Source of the DNA: Aquiflexum lacus
Lineage (GTDB): Bacteria > Bacteroidota > Bacteroidia > Cytophagales > Cyclobacteriaceae
Assembly (NCBI RefSeq): GCF_015476655.1
Contig: NZ_JABFHF010000024.1
Location: forward strand, 25,057 to 89,056
DNA: 64,000 nt
Direction of reading: 5' to 3'
The notes beneath the pieces were generated by a model. The model saw only the letters and a program-made list of their open reading frames with translations, searched no databases and was not told the DNA's origin. The translations under genes and the position numbers were made by a program. Below, piece after piece: positions 1 through 8,854 of this stretch (its first letter is position 1; the number at the start of each line of letters is the position of its first letter).

Positions 1-821
1 TCTAATAGTTGTATGGTTTTAAATAGGTAGGATTCTGCCTCTTCGTACTTTTTTCTTAAAACAAAGTAGTTTCCCATTGAGTAAGAATGCCAGGTATGGT
101 GAAAGGGATTGGTGATTTGAGGTAACAGCGCGTCTAATTGGTTTAAATAAAATTCAGTGGAATCAGGGTTGGAAATTTCATAATGATAAGAGAGAAGTTT
201 GTAAGCAATGACGAGGGCTTCGTTTTTTTCCGGATAATCGGAGTTCTGATAGCCAATCATACTCTCTTTTAAATATTGAATTCCTATTTCTTTTTCTTCA
301 GGCAAACCATATTGATAATAAAACCTGCCCTTGTCTTTCAAAATTTTGAGTCGAACCTCTGTTCGGGTATCAGCTTTAAGCAGATCCAATGCTTTTACAA
401 AAAGCTCAAGCCCCGGTTTTGGTTCGCCTCTTATTATTTTGATCAAAGCCCAATTGATCAATAAATCATAACCCAAAACTTTATCTTTTTGATCGTCGGG
501 GATTTTTTCATAATACGACCAGCCAATGGGCGCAATAGAATCTACAACAATAAAATTATGCGAGCGGTTGGACCTGTCGGTGATATCTCTGAACAACTCG
601 GCCAATTGTCCATATTGAAGCGGCTTATTGTTTTGAAGTAAGTCAACAGCCATGTCAAAATAATAAACAGTACTGTCACGGTCAAAATGCGGCATTTCCC
701 TAAAATACAATGCCTTTTCCTGGTACTTTTTACTTAAAGTAATAACTTCCTCAGTTGAAATGCTTTGAGCAGCTACTTTGGTTATTAAGAGAAAAAGAAT
801 GAAAAATAAAGGGGTTTTCAT
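1..821 (-). CDS. Exported TPR-like protein, 3' end outside the window (partial)
   Basis: The frame is open from an ATG at 819-821 to the window edge, giving about 273 residues without a stop. The first 19 residues form a signal peptide (MKTP, hydrophobic core, ending AAQS). The rest is helical, with TPR-like spacing of aromatic and small residues (for example the stretches around YYEKIP, GYDLLINWALIK and YHYEISNPDSTEFYL). Exported TPR arrays of this kind usually form the sensor part of a histidine kinase or LuxR-type regulator in Bacteroidota. The protein at 60414 has the same build and ends in a kinase, so this may be another such sensor, but the effector end is not visible. Function is inferred only from architecture. 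Confidence 0.75.
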   Translation of the reverse strand, partial: MKTPLFFILFLLITKVAAQSISTEEVITLSKKYQEKALYFREMPHFDRDSTVYYFDMAVDLLQNNKPLQYGQLAELFRDITDRSNRSHNFIVVDSIAPIGWSYYEKIPDDQKDKVLGYDLLINWALIKIIRGEPKPGLELFVKALDLLKADTRTEVRLKILKDKGRFYYQYGLPEEKEIGIQYLKESMIGYQNSDYPEKNEALVIAYKLLSYHYEISNPDSTEFYLNQLDALLPQITNPFHHTWHSYSMGNYFVLRKKYEEAESYLFKTIQLL

Positions 822-1038
822 TTGGATTTACGGTGTTATCAGTTGTTTGTATCAGGGCAATTAATTGGGGATTAACTTAATTTTAAATTGAGTAATTATA
901 GCGATGAGGATAATATTTTTATATGTTTTTATCATTTATTCCCTAAAATAGTCAATTAGCCAATTTTTTAAATATGCACATTTTTTTTAATCTTTGGAAA
1001 TTGTCTTTGAAGTCCAATTAATGAAGCCCTTTGAACTT

Positions 1039-3108
1039 CTAATTTCCATGTATTTTTTTCTGGATATACCTAAACGCCGCCTCATACGCCCCAACCCAAT
1101 TTTTGTGCAATAAAAACGAATGTACCTCATCCGGGAAAACCAACTGTTCCACTTCCACACCCTGCTTTCTTAGTACCTCCAATAGTTCCACACTCTCTGA
1201 AAAAAGTACATTCCTATCATCATCACCATGGATCAACAATACAGGTTTTTTCCAATTTTTAACATGGTACATAGGGGAAGACTTGAAAGCCAATTCGGCC
1301 ATTTCGGGAAATTTCTCCGGCTTGTACCAAGGTGCAAATACCGGAATGTCATTGTTCCAATTGTGCACCCCATGGATATCCACTCCTGCCAAAAACTTTC
1401 CGGGTGCCTGAGAAAGGGCATGGGCTGTCAAAAATCCACCATAACTTCCGCCCCAAGGGACAATCTTCGATGCATCCACGTCGGATCTTGAGGCCAGATA
1501 ATCCGCTGCGGCCATTACATCCTGCACCTCACTTGCCCCACCTGCCCCATAATTCTCCTCTTCCCTGAAATCCAAACCATAGCCAATCCCACTACGGTAA
1601 TTCAGCGACAAGGCGATAAAGCCATTGGCGGCAAAAAACTGCTGCATGGCATAAGCATGACTGTAATACAGCCCATAATTAAATCCCAAAAGCATTTGTC
1701 TTCTGCTGCCACCATGCAGGAAAATCACAGCCGGATATTTCTTTTTGGCATCGTAATCAGGAGGCAAGAGCAGTTGCCCGTAAGTTTCAAATCCATCAGC
1801 TGCTTTAAAAACCAAAGCCTCAGGCATCGTCAGGTTATCGGGAAATTGATTTGGGAATAAATTTTCAGCCAACAAATCTTCCTTTCCATACTGGACAATC
1901 ACCGGCCAAGCAGGACGGTTGTGGGTGGATGAAATAAAAGCCAGACCATTTTCCAACCGAACCGGAGACCATTGGATTTCGTCTTTCTTGCCCAAAAATT
2001 CCAGATCAAAACTATGTAAGTCCAATCGCCAAATATTTCTCCTGTCAATATTCCCGATATTGGAAGTGATCAGCAGTTCACCGGGAACCCAGCTGCTTTC
2101 CACCCATTCCACTTGTCCCTCACCTGGGGTAAGGTGGCTGACTTCTTTGGTGGAAGGATTGACGGCGTACAAATGCATCCAATTGTTTTTCTCCCAAGGA
2201 AAAACGATTGATCCTGAGGGAGTCCACCAAAGCCTTGAACTGGTAGCAGGAAGGTCGCGGACCATGACACTTCCTTTGCCTCGATCGGCTTGAAATACTT
2301 CTTCACCTGTCCTACTCGCCAGATCCAGGACGCGGATGCTCCAGGGGTTGGCTTCTTTGAGGGAGGTAAAGGGCAGTTTGTTGTTGATATTCGGAACTCT
2401 CAGGTAGGCCAGTTTTTTACCATCCGGACTCCATGCAGGATAGGAATCATGGTCCATGCTGGGTTCAGGGTAACTGACTGTCCCTTTTTCCAGGTCAAAC
2501 AAACCCACAAAAGCATGGTCTACCCTGCTGCTGGTAAAAGCCAAAAGTTTTCCGTCGGGACTCCAAGTCAACTGACCCAAAGATCCCCTTGCAGAAAATA
2601 AAGGTTTGTCTTCTTTGTCCGTTCCCGAAAGGTCTTTCAAATAAACCTTTCCTGATTTGACGAAAGTCAACTTTTTCCCATCCGGATGAAAAAGAGGTGC
2701 AAAGCCTGTTAAGAAGGATTTTACCTCTCTTTTGGTCAAATCAACCCAGTGGATTTCCCTATCCGTACTTTCCTGCAATTGTGCAGGATTGGCGGGTTCT
2801 CCGACCGGATTTCTGCTGTTTCCCCTCACAAACACCAAAATCTTCCCATCCGGTGAAAATGTCAAATCCCCGATATCCACTCCGATATCTCCTTTGTAAT
2901 CAGTGAGTTTTTTGGCTTCATATCCCGGTGCCTTGGCATAAAAAACATTCCGCTCCCCTTGGTCATTGAAAACCCATGCAATAGCATTGCCATCCGGAGC
3001 AGCTGTCAGCGAAGTCGGGAAGGGTACCGAGAGGTAGTCGGAAATGGATTGGGCGGATAATTGGAAAAAGAGGAGGAGGAGGAGGAGGGTGGTGAGGGAT
3101 TTTTTCAT
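1039..3108 (-). CDS. S9 family peptidase (prolyl oligopeptidase type), exported
   Basis: The protein has 689 residues. It starts with a signal peptide ending near FQLSAQS, so it should be periplasmic or secreted. Residues about 25-420 carry repeated SPDGKxLAF and PDGKKLxF motifs of a TolB/WD40-like propeller. The C-terminal alpha/beta-hydrolase domain holds the catalytic triad: Ser555 in GGSYGGF, Asp631 in HGDDDRNV and His663 in DEVHSF. Family members are oligopeptidases or dipeptidyl peptidases; the propeller restricts access to short peptides. The length is normal for the family. No operon partner is evident: the gene upstream in this orientation is a degraded HNH fragment on the other strand. 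Confidence 0.93.
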   Translation of the reverse strand: MKKSLTTLLLLLLFFQLSAQSISDYLSVPFPTSLTAAPDGNAIAWVFNDQGERNVFYAKAPGYEAKKLTDYKGDIGVDIGDLTFSPDGKILVFVRGNSRNPVGEPANPAQLQESTDREIHWVDLTKREVKSFLTGFAPLFHPDGKKLTFVKSGKVYLKDLSGTDKEDKPLFSARGSLGQLTWSPDGKLLAFTSSRVDHAFVGLFDLEKGTVSYPEPSMDHDSYPAWSPDGKKLAYLRVPNINNKLPFTSLKEANPWSIRVLDLASRTGEEVFQADRGKGSVMVRDLPATSSRLWWTPSGSIVFPWEKNNWMHLYAVNPSTKEVSHLTPGEGQVEWVESSWVPGELLITSNIGNIDRRNIWRLDLHSFDLEFLGKKDEIQWSPVRLENGLAFISSTHNRPAWPVIVQYGKEDLLAENLFPNQFPDNLTMPEALVFKAADGFETYGQLLLPPDYDAKKKYPAVIFLHGGSRRQMLLGFNYGLYYSHAYAMQQFFAANGFIALSLNYRSGIGYGLDFREEENYGAGGASEVQDVMAAADYLASRSDVDASKIVPWGGSYGGFLTAHALSQAPGKFLAGVDIHGVHNWNNDIPVFAPWYKPEKFPEMAELAFKSSPMYHVKNWKKPVLLIHGDDDRNVLFSESVELLEVLRKQGVEVEQLVFPDEVHSFLLHKNWVGAYEAAFRYIQKKIHGN

Positions 3109-3313
3109 GGGGATTGGTGGAAATTTTTGATTTTTTTCTTTGATGTTAAGGACAGATTATCAAGTTAAGTATTAAGGAATGAAAATTGCAAATTCTTAAT
3201 AATAGGAAGACGTAATTGCAAATTACGCCTAAGGGGATTTGGGATTCTGATAAAATTAGCATTTAATTGGATAAACAACTTAAAGAGGCTATGTTTAAAT
3301 AATTGAAAACAGA

Positions 3314-3472
3314 ATGTCAAATCGATGGGGAATTCCAAAAGAAGTTGAAAACATTGTGAAAAGAAGAGATCGTGTTTGCGTGTATTGTGGGATCGAGTTC
3401 TCTGTGGAGGACAAGTCAAGAAAAAACAAACCTTCTTGGGAGCATATTGTAAATGATATTAGAATCAATTGA
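3314..3472 (+). pseudogene. Truncated HNH endonuclease (N-terminal fragment)
   Basis: An ATG at 3314 opens a 52-codon frame ending at TGA 3470-3472. It contains a Cys-x2-Cys knuckle (CVYCG), then KPSWEHIVNDIRIN, the first half of a well-known small HNH nuclease type in which WEHI/VND precedes a second zinc knuckle and the rest of the metal site. The stop falls where family members normally have Gly (GGA to TGA would be one change). The same frame then continues to 3541 with CKLNKKTPQEIEP, which only loosely resembles an HNH tail. The fragment cannot form a complete ββα-metal site. It lies directly upstream of the methyltransferase gene, so it is probably a remnant of an earlier defence gene. 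Confidence 0.7.
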
Positions 3473-3562
3473 ACAGTTGGGTGCAAGCTTAATAAAAAAA
3501 CACCACAGGAAATAGAACCCATTGATTGGAAAAAAAGTGATTGAAAATTTCAAAAAAATTCT

Positions 3563-3591
3563 CTTGGCTTAAATTAAAATCCGTACTTTTG
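3563..3591 (+). promoter_or_regulatory. Predicted Bacteroidota-type promoter for the methyltransferase
   Basis: TACTTTTG at 3584-3591 matches the -7 consensus TAnnTTTG exactly. CTTG at 3563-3566 could serve as the -33 element, with 17 bp between them, slightly short of the usual spacing. The GTG start of the methyltransferase lies 28 bp downstream. No controller box like that at 6587 is visible here. Confidence 0.5.
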
Positions 3592-3618
3592 TTACTCAAA
3601 GTCAACATATAAACTCAA

Positions 3619-5523
3619 GTGAAAAAAGGAATATTAAATCAACTCATTCAAACTCAAGACCTAAAAAATCTTGAGCACCACTTGATTTATACGTTCTTAA
3701 AAACCAGAAATTTGGATTTTGAACGAAGCCCGATTTTAACTAGCTACTTCAATAATTTTCAGCCAAATCCAACTTTATATTTTGACTCCACAGCTTTAAA
3801 TATTTCAAGCATCAAGGAATTAGAGAACAACTTAGAATTAATAATTCCTGTTTCTGACAGAAAGCTAAACGGTGCATTTTTTACTCCTGAATATGTGATA
3901 GACTTCATTATTAATGAAATTAAACCTAGAGAGTCTGATAAAAACCTTGACCCAAGTTGTGGTTGTGGTGCGTTTCTAGTTGGTTTAACTGACTATTATA
4001 GAAGAGTTTTTAAGAAGGAAGTAAGAGATATTATCAAAGAAAATATTTTTGGTTCCGATATACTAGAATACAACATTCACAGAACTAAAATCATTTTGAC
4101 AATTTATGCTCTTCAATATGATGAATATTTATCTGAATCAGATTTCAACCTTTATCATCAAGACAGTTTAAAAACTAATTGGAATCAGCGCTTTGACAAT
4201 GTTGTTGGTAATCCTCCCTATGTTAAGTTTCAAGACCTTTCAAACGAAGGCAGAGATTACTTAACAAAAAATTGGACTACGGTTGAAGGAGGGACTTTTA
4301 ATTTATACTTTGCATTTTTTGAATTAGGGTACAAATTATTGAAGCCGACAGGTCAATTAGGGTACATTACCCCAAATAACTATTTCACATCTTTGGCAGG
4401 AGAATCTCTGAGAAAGTACTTCCAAAACAAAAAATGTGTAACTAGGATTGTGGATTTTAGTCACAAAAAAGTATTTGACGCTCAAACCTACACAGCCATC
4501 ACTTTTTTAAACAAACAAAAAAACGAATACATTACCTACGATAGAATAAAGCCTGATTTTTCGCCAGAATATTTTCTTAAAAATGCGAATGGGTCGCCAA
4601 ATTATTTGGAAAATTTAAACGCAAAAAAATGGCGATTATTAAAATCCGACGAACAGAAAAATATTGAAGCTATCGAAACCATAGGAACTCCTATTGGAAA
4701 GCTTTTTGAAATTTGTGTAGGTGTAGCAACATTAAAAGATGATGTTTATTTTGTTGATGGAAATAAAGAACGTAATGGATATTACATAAAGGAAACGGAA
4801 AAAGGAATTTTTGAAATTGAAAAAAACTGCGTTAAACCAGTTTATAAGATTTCTGATTTTAAATCCCAAGAAGAAGCCGAACAAAATTCTAGAAAAATAA
4901 TTTTCCCATATGTGATAAATAATGGAAGTGCTATACCTATTGTGGAGAAGGAATTTAAATCAAAGTTCCCAAAGTGTTATTCATATTTGCTTTCTGAAAA
5001 AGAGAGACTCCATGGAAGAGATAAAGGTAAAGTAAAGTTTGAACCATTTTATGTTTGGGGAAGAACTCAAGGTCTAACAAAAAAAGGTAAGAAAATTTTA
5101 AACCCTACATTCAGCCAAAAACCGAGATTTCTTTTGGTTATTGAAGAAGAGTCATATTTCACAAACGGTTATGGTCTCTTTTTTAGAGAACCAGTTTCTG
5201 TTGGTCTTTTTGATGACCTTATTAATCCAATAACAAAAGTGGAAAATATTGATGTCGTCCAAAAAATTCTCAATTCAGTCGTTATGGATTATTATGTATC
5301 TAAAACTAGCGTGGCGATTGAAGGAGGTTACCCTTGTTATCAAAAAAACTTTATTGAGAAATTTACTATTCCCGAATTATCTGAACAAGAAATATGTCGA
5401 CTGCGGAATCTTTCTGCCCTAAATGAAATTGATGAATTTTTGATAAAAAAATATCAGCTTAATATTCCAGTTCCAAATCGTTTATCATATACATCAAGTA
5501 GCGTCCTTACAAACCCATCGTAA
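3619..5523 (+). CDS. Type II DNA adenine-N6 methyltransferase with TaqI-like specificity domain
   Basis: The protein has 634 residues and starts at GTG. Motif X is seen as GAFFTP (residues 85-90), motif I as DPSCGCGAFL (111-120) and catalytic motif IV as NPPY (198-201). This order (X-I-IV) is that of gamma-class N6-adenine methylases of the Eco57I/TaqI type. The C-terminal half would be the target-recognition domain, with the typical Tyr- and Gly-rich stretches (GGYPCYQKNFIEKF). The gene is convergent with the putative endonuclease and the two overlap by 70 bp (5454-5523). It should protect host DNA at the site cut by that enzyme. The recognition sequence cannot be read from the sequence. Confidence 0.92.
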   Translation: MKKGILNQLIQTQDLKNLEHHLIYTFLKTRNLDFERSPILTSYFNNFQPNPTLYFDSTALNISSIKELENNLELIIPVSDRKLNGAFFTPEYVIDFIINEIKPRESDKNLDPSCGCGAFLVGLTDYYRRVFKKEVRDIIKENIFGSDILEYNIHRTKIILTIYALQYDEYLSESDFNLYHQDSLKTNWNQRFDNVVGNPPYVKFQDLSNEGRDYLTKNWTTVEGGTFNLYFAFFELGYKLLKPTGQLGYITPNNYFTSLAGESLRKYFQNKKCVTRIVDFSHKKVFDAQTYTAITFLNKQKNEYITYDRIKPDFSPEYFLKNANGSPNYLENLNAKKWRLLKSDEQKNIEAIETIGTPIGKLFEICVGVATLKDDVYFVDGNKERNGYYIKETEKGIFEIEKNCVKPVYKISDFKSQEEAEQNSRKIIFPYVINNGSAIPIVEKEFKSKFPKCYSYLLSEKERLHGRDKGKVKFEPFYVWGRTQGLTKKGKKILNPTFSQKPRFLLVIEEESYFTNGYGLFFREPVSVGLFDDLINPITKVENIDVVQKILNSVVMDYYVSKTSVAIEGGYPCYQKNFIEKFTIPELSEQEICRLRNLSALNEIDEFLIKKYQLNIPVPNRLSYTSSSVLTNPS

Positions 5524-6353
5524 TTCAAATTGTCCATGGATGCAATAGAATTTGCAGGTAGCAAGTTCTCATTAATTAAATCCTGTGTAGTATTATAAAC
5601 TTTTACAGGATTTTGTGAAAAATCTGCAATTATTAAAGCAACACGTTCATATTTAAAGTCATCATCTCTTTGGCTAGCTCTCATATTTAGAGCTGCAAAT
5701 CCCTTAATATATTTTTCAAGATAGTTAGCAGTTGAGTTTGTAAATGGCTTATATACAACATTGTTTAAGGCTAATTGTGATGATGAGAGTTCTCTAACAG
5801 AAATTAAATACAACTCACCAAGCACCATTTTTGGTACTCTTCGATGTAAATTTAATGGTTCTGCGTAAGTACGCTCGAACATAGTATCAATATTATTCGA
5901 CAAACTACTTAATTGACTTCTAACATTTACCGATAAAATATGTTCTGAAAACAGCTCACCGTAAGGTTCAGTAGTTCCAGTATTATACAAACCATTAAAA
6001 TCTATTCTCTCAACTCTAGGAGTTTTATTATTTGGGAAGATGCAAATATCTTGTTTCTTAAACTTCAAAAATCCAGCTAAGGTTTTTTCACCTCTTGACT
6101 GTCCAATTGGTGGCTGTAATAAATTTGGATTAACACCTTCGTGAACCATTGAGGATTTTACAACTTCGTGAAAGAGATTAATTAGTTGTTGGGATGTGAT
6201 TAATGATGTTTTTCCAGACGATCCTGAATGCCTAATCACATCCTCAACTGCTAATTTGATTATCTCCAATGCTTCAGCAAGAGATATTGGATTTATTGAA
6301 CAAGATGTAATCCTGTTATCTATGTCGGCCTTAATTTGTTGTAATGTTCTCAA
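5454..6353 (-). CDS. Putative type II restriction endonuclease
   Basis: The protein has 299 residues. I do not recognise the fold or family from motifs, and no clear PD-(D/E)xK signature can be assigned with confidence. The call rests on context. The frame starts (TTG at 6351-6353) inside the last codons of a controller-protein gene, overlapping it by 23 bp, the standard C.R layout of controlled type II systems. It also runs tail to tail into the methyltransferase gene with a 70-bp overlap. Size is normal for such enzymes. It would cut unmethylated DNA at the site modified by the neighbour. An alternative is another R-M accessory protein. Confidence 0.65.
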   Translation of the reverse strand: MRTLQQIKADIDNRITSCSINPISLAEALEIIKLAVEDVIRHSGSSGKTSLITSQQLINLFHEVVKSSMVHEGVNPNLLQPPIGQSRGEKTLAGFLKFKKQDICIFPNNKTPRVERIDFNGLYNTGTTEPYGELFSEHILSVNVRSQLSSLSNNIDTMFERTYAEPLNLHRRVPKMVLGELYLISVRELSSSQLALNNVVYKPFTNSTANYLEKYIKGFAALNMRASQRDDDFKYERVALIIADFSQNPVKVYNTTQDLINENLLPANSIASMDNLNYDGFVRTLLDVYDKRFGTGILS

Positions 6354-6564
6354 AATTAATATTATTAAAAAACTCTTTGAGTGTTACTCCAAGTGCCTTA
6401 GCTATTTTTTCTATATTTACAATAGAAATGTTCCTTTGTCCGTTTTCAACACTTGCGATGTAACTTCTATCTAAATCAGCAGTGTATGCCAAATCTTTCT
6501 GCGATATATCAACAGTTTCACGGAGTTGTTTTATCCTTTGACCAATTTTTGTTTTTACATCCAC
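6331..6564 (-). CDS. Restriction-modification controller protein (XRE-type HTH)
   Basis: The protein has 77 residues and a single HTH_3 domain: IGQRIKQLRETVDISQKDLAY, then DRSYIASVENGQRNIS as the recognition helix region. Start GTG at 6562-6564; no in-frame ATG exists. Size and sequence style are those of C proteins, which bind tandem C-boxes, first activating their own gene and the endonuclease and later repressing them. Tandem boxes lie 23 bp upstream (6587-6610). The gene overlaps the next one by 23 bp, so the two are co-transcribed. This timing delays cutting until methylation is established after entry into a new host. Confidence 0.88.
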   Translation of the reverse strand: MDVKTKIGQRIKQLRETVDISQKDLAYTADLDRSYIASVENGQRNISIVNIEKIAKALGVTLKEFFNNINFENITTN

Positions 6565-6586
6565 GGGACAAAAATCTAAATATGTT

Positions 6587-6610
6587 GACTATAAATCAAT
6601 GACTATAAGT
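6587..6610 (-). promoter_or_regulatory. Tandem C-box operator
   Basis: Read on the minus strand, the site is ACTTATAGTC, ATTG, ATTTATAGTC: two near-identical half-boxes 14 bp apart. ACTTATAGTC is the classical box bound by controller proteins of type II R-M systems. The site ends 23 bp before the GTG of the controller gene, consistent with a short or leaderless transcript. Confidence 0.8.
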
Positions 6611-6757
6611 AACATTTGGAATTTTTTATTTTCTTTTGTAACGGAATACCAAACCGAAAAGAAGGAAGGCCAGCGCCCAAAATCACCTATACGCAATCTG
6701 GTGATTCGTGCTTAGTAAGAAAGGAAAGTAGTAATTTTAAAATCCAGTTCTTCTTAG

Positions 6758-7231
6758 TTTCTTAAAAATGGAGAAACAATAAGACTTTCAGCAGGGAAAC
6801 ATAATGAAGTTCAAGCTGCAATAGTTGAACAATTTGCCCCGCGATTCGCAAACGGGGGAACACTTCTTTACTTAGGAGACACCGCTAAGAAAGACCTGTT
6901 CGTTGACGAAAAAGGCCTTAGAGATTTGGGTATCCCAATTGACCAACATAGCAAATTGCCTGATGTTGTAATTTATGACAGCAAGAGAAAATGGTTGTTT
7001 CTTATTGAAGCAGTTACTTCACACGGGCCCGTTTCTCCAAAACGGCTTTTGGAACTTGAAGATTTTTTGATAGACTGCAAAGTCGGTAAAGTTTATGTGA
7101 CTGCTTTTCCAGATATGACGGAATTCAAAAAACACTCAAACAACATTGCTTGGGAAACAGAAGTTTGGTTAATGGAAGTGCCAGATCATATGATACATTT
7201 TAATGGAGACAGATTTATGGGGCCAAGGTAA
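6758..7231 (+). pseudogene. C-terminal half of a BsuBI/PstI-family restriction endonuclease
   Basis: The frame is open from just after a TAG at 6755-6757 to the stop at 7229-7231, about 157 residues, with no ATG near its beginning; the first possible internal start is TTG at 6926. The sequence carries the signature of the BsuBI/PstI family: [42 protein letters not shown] and [16 protein letters not shown]. Complete family members have roughly 315-325 residues, so the N-terminal half is missing. The [10 protein letters not shown] strand carries the catalytic Glu of the core. No matching methyltransferase (CTGCAG type) is in the window. This is a remnant of a second R-M system in the same locus. 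Confidence 0.88.
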
Positions 7232-7349
7232 CTCATTTTAGTAATTTATCGGTTGCTGAAAGCAGGATGCTACCTTAATGGATTCTACTTTTTTTCTGCT
7301 TTTGCAAAAACTCTTCTCTACAACGCAACCCATTCTGGCCCAGTAATTG

Positions 7350-7378
7350 AACCCATAATTCAAGGTATGGGTTTTTTA
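7350..7378 (+). terminator. Rho-independent terminator
   Basis: AACCCATA at 7350-7357 pairs with TATGGGTT at 7366-7373, with an 8-nt loop, followed by a run of T. It lies between the endonuclease relic and the outer-membrane protein gene and isolates the R-M island from it. Confidence 0.65.
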
Positions 7379-7443
7379 TAGTAAGACTGTAAGACCAAAC
7401 CTGAAATCCATTTCGGTTACTTTAAACCTTAAACCAAAGAAAA

Positions 7444-8193
7444 ATGAAAACTTTTATCTATTCAATCTGTATTCTATCCCTGACTTTTTTCCTACAAATA
7501 ACAGCCCATGCGCAGGCAATTATAGACCTTGAAACAGGTGCTGTATTTAATGGGTATAATGATGTCCGCATTCCCGGAGATCAGGGGACGCTTTTTTCTT
7601 TGACAGATGATCTGAATTCCCAGACTAAAGCATTTTATCGTTTGAGGGCGAGTTACATTATAAAATCTCGTCACTTCATTTCAGTGTTATACGCTCCGCT
7701 TGAAACCCAATCACAAGGTAGTGTGGCCAATGACATTTTCTTTGAAGGCGCAACATTTCCTGCCAACACCTTGCTTAACAGTACTTATAAATTCAACTCA
7801 TACAGATTGACCTATCGATATGATTTTATTCGAAATCCAAGGTTTGAGTTTGGGTTGGGCGCTACCGCCAAAATCAGGGATGCCAGAATCGGGCTTTCTT
7901 CAGAGGACTTGGTATCGGAGAAAACCAATGTAGGCTTTGTGCCCATTATCAATTTCAGGCTTTTGTGGAAACTCGATGATAGGTTTGGTCTTCTTTTAGA
8001 TGGTGATGCATTGGCTGCACCACAGGGAAGGGCCGTAGATGTTTTGGCAGCCGCAACCTATAATTTGTCTAATAACTTGATGCTTCGAGCCGGTTACCGT
8101 ATCCTAGAGGGAGGTGCTGATAATGATGAGGTCTATAATTTTTCTTTGTTCCACTATGCTTCTGTAGGTTTATCCTATACTTTTTTAAGATAA
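7444..8193 (+). CDS. Outer-membrane beta-barrel protein, unknown function
   Basis: The protein has 249 residues with a signal peptide cleaved after AHAQA. The mature part alternates hydrophobic and polar residues in strands of about 10 residues (for example FISVLYAPLE, YRLTYRYDF, FEFGLGATAKI, LMLRAGYRILEGG), and it ends in a strand closing with ASVGLSYTFLR, an aromatic-rich outer-membrane terminus. I recognise a general small porin or OmpW-like barrel but no specific family. It is a single gene, preceded by a terminator and followed by a long repeat-rich spacer. Confidence 0.75.
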   Translation: MKTFIYSICILSLTFFLQITAHAQAIIDLETGAVFNGYNDVRIPGDQGTLFSLTDDLNSQTKAFYRLRASYIIKSRHFISVLYAPLETQSQGSVANDIFFEGATFPANTLLNSTYKFNSYRLTYRYDFIRNPRFEFGLGATAKIRDARIGLSSEDLVSEKTNVGFVPIINFRLLWKLDDRFGLLLDGDALAAPQGRAVDVLAAATYNLSNNLMLRAGYRILEGGADNDEVYNFSLFHYASVGLSYTFLR

Positions 8194-8854
8194 GGATGTT
8201 TTGGTCCAAAGTGGACCCATATGGTAATTCTCCGCCACACTTTGTTCCTCTTCTGTATATGTAGATTGATGGTAGGACGTGGTGTATTGTGTACAGTAGT
8301 CGGAAGAATTTACTTACTATTATGATTCCGACTTAAATTAGATTCTCAGTGAAAGGGTCATGATAAATTGAGATTATTTACCTAAAAATCCCAGAGGGAT
8401 TGAATCCCAGAATGGGTATTTACCCCGGATGAAATCCGGTGGATTAACTAGGAACAATCACTAACTAGTGTAGCAACCCTGAAAGGGTTGAATTATTTGA
8501 GAAGGGTGCGTAGAAATGTGTGAACTTGTGGTTTAATTCAACCCCTATCGGGGTTTTGAGATTTTAGCTGAGGATATCATTTTTTGCCCCGGATTGTCAT
8601 CCGGGGTAAATAACCTTACGGTGTTCAATCCCTTTCGGGATTGTTGGCTAATTATTTAGACGATTTTTGCACTCTGGGTGTAAAATGTAGTTTAATGGTG
8701 GACTTAGAGTATTCAAACCCTAAATCCCACCTTCTTTATAACCTCAAAGCAAATCAAAAAACAATAAGTGTGAATTTGACAATTTTTTATAACTTTATCC
8801 TGTGGCAGTTAAATCCAATAACTTCATTTCTCTTACCAATAAACCTATAACACT
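8194..8854. other. Repeat-rich intergenic region
   Basis: There is no convincing gene in this 661-bp spacer. GGTCC-aaagt-GGACC at about 8201-8215 could be a weak hairpin after the barrel gene. From about 8386 to 8645 it is packed with short palindromes (listed separately). The open frame 8641-8850 starts inside one of these palindromes, is AT-rich and has no recognisable content, so I do not call it. Confidence 0.6.
8386..8645. repeat. Cluster of REP-like palindromic units
   Basis: Several short inverted repeats stand in a row: CCCCGGATGAAATCCGG near 8423, CAACCCTGAAAGGGTTG near 8473, CAACCCCTATCGGGGTT near 8539, CCCCGGATTGTCATCCGGGG near 8586 and CAATCCCTTTCGGGATTG at about 8627-8644. Alternating units are in opposite orientations (the ends mirror each other around about 8510). 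Such units are widespread in Cytophagales and resemble REP/BIME elements mobilised by RAYT transposases. No transposase is present here. Confidence 0.7.

Noticed and set aside
841..900. A single ATTGGGG upstream of the partial TPR gene as a further copy of the phased repeat
   Set aside because: No second core is found at 21 bp on either side, so it does not meet the pattern.
8641..8850. Open frame of 69 codons before the esterase gene
   Set aside because: It starts inside a palindromic repeat, is AT-rich, has no signal, domain or promoter, and composition is that of non-coding DNA.
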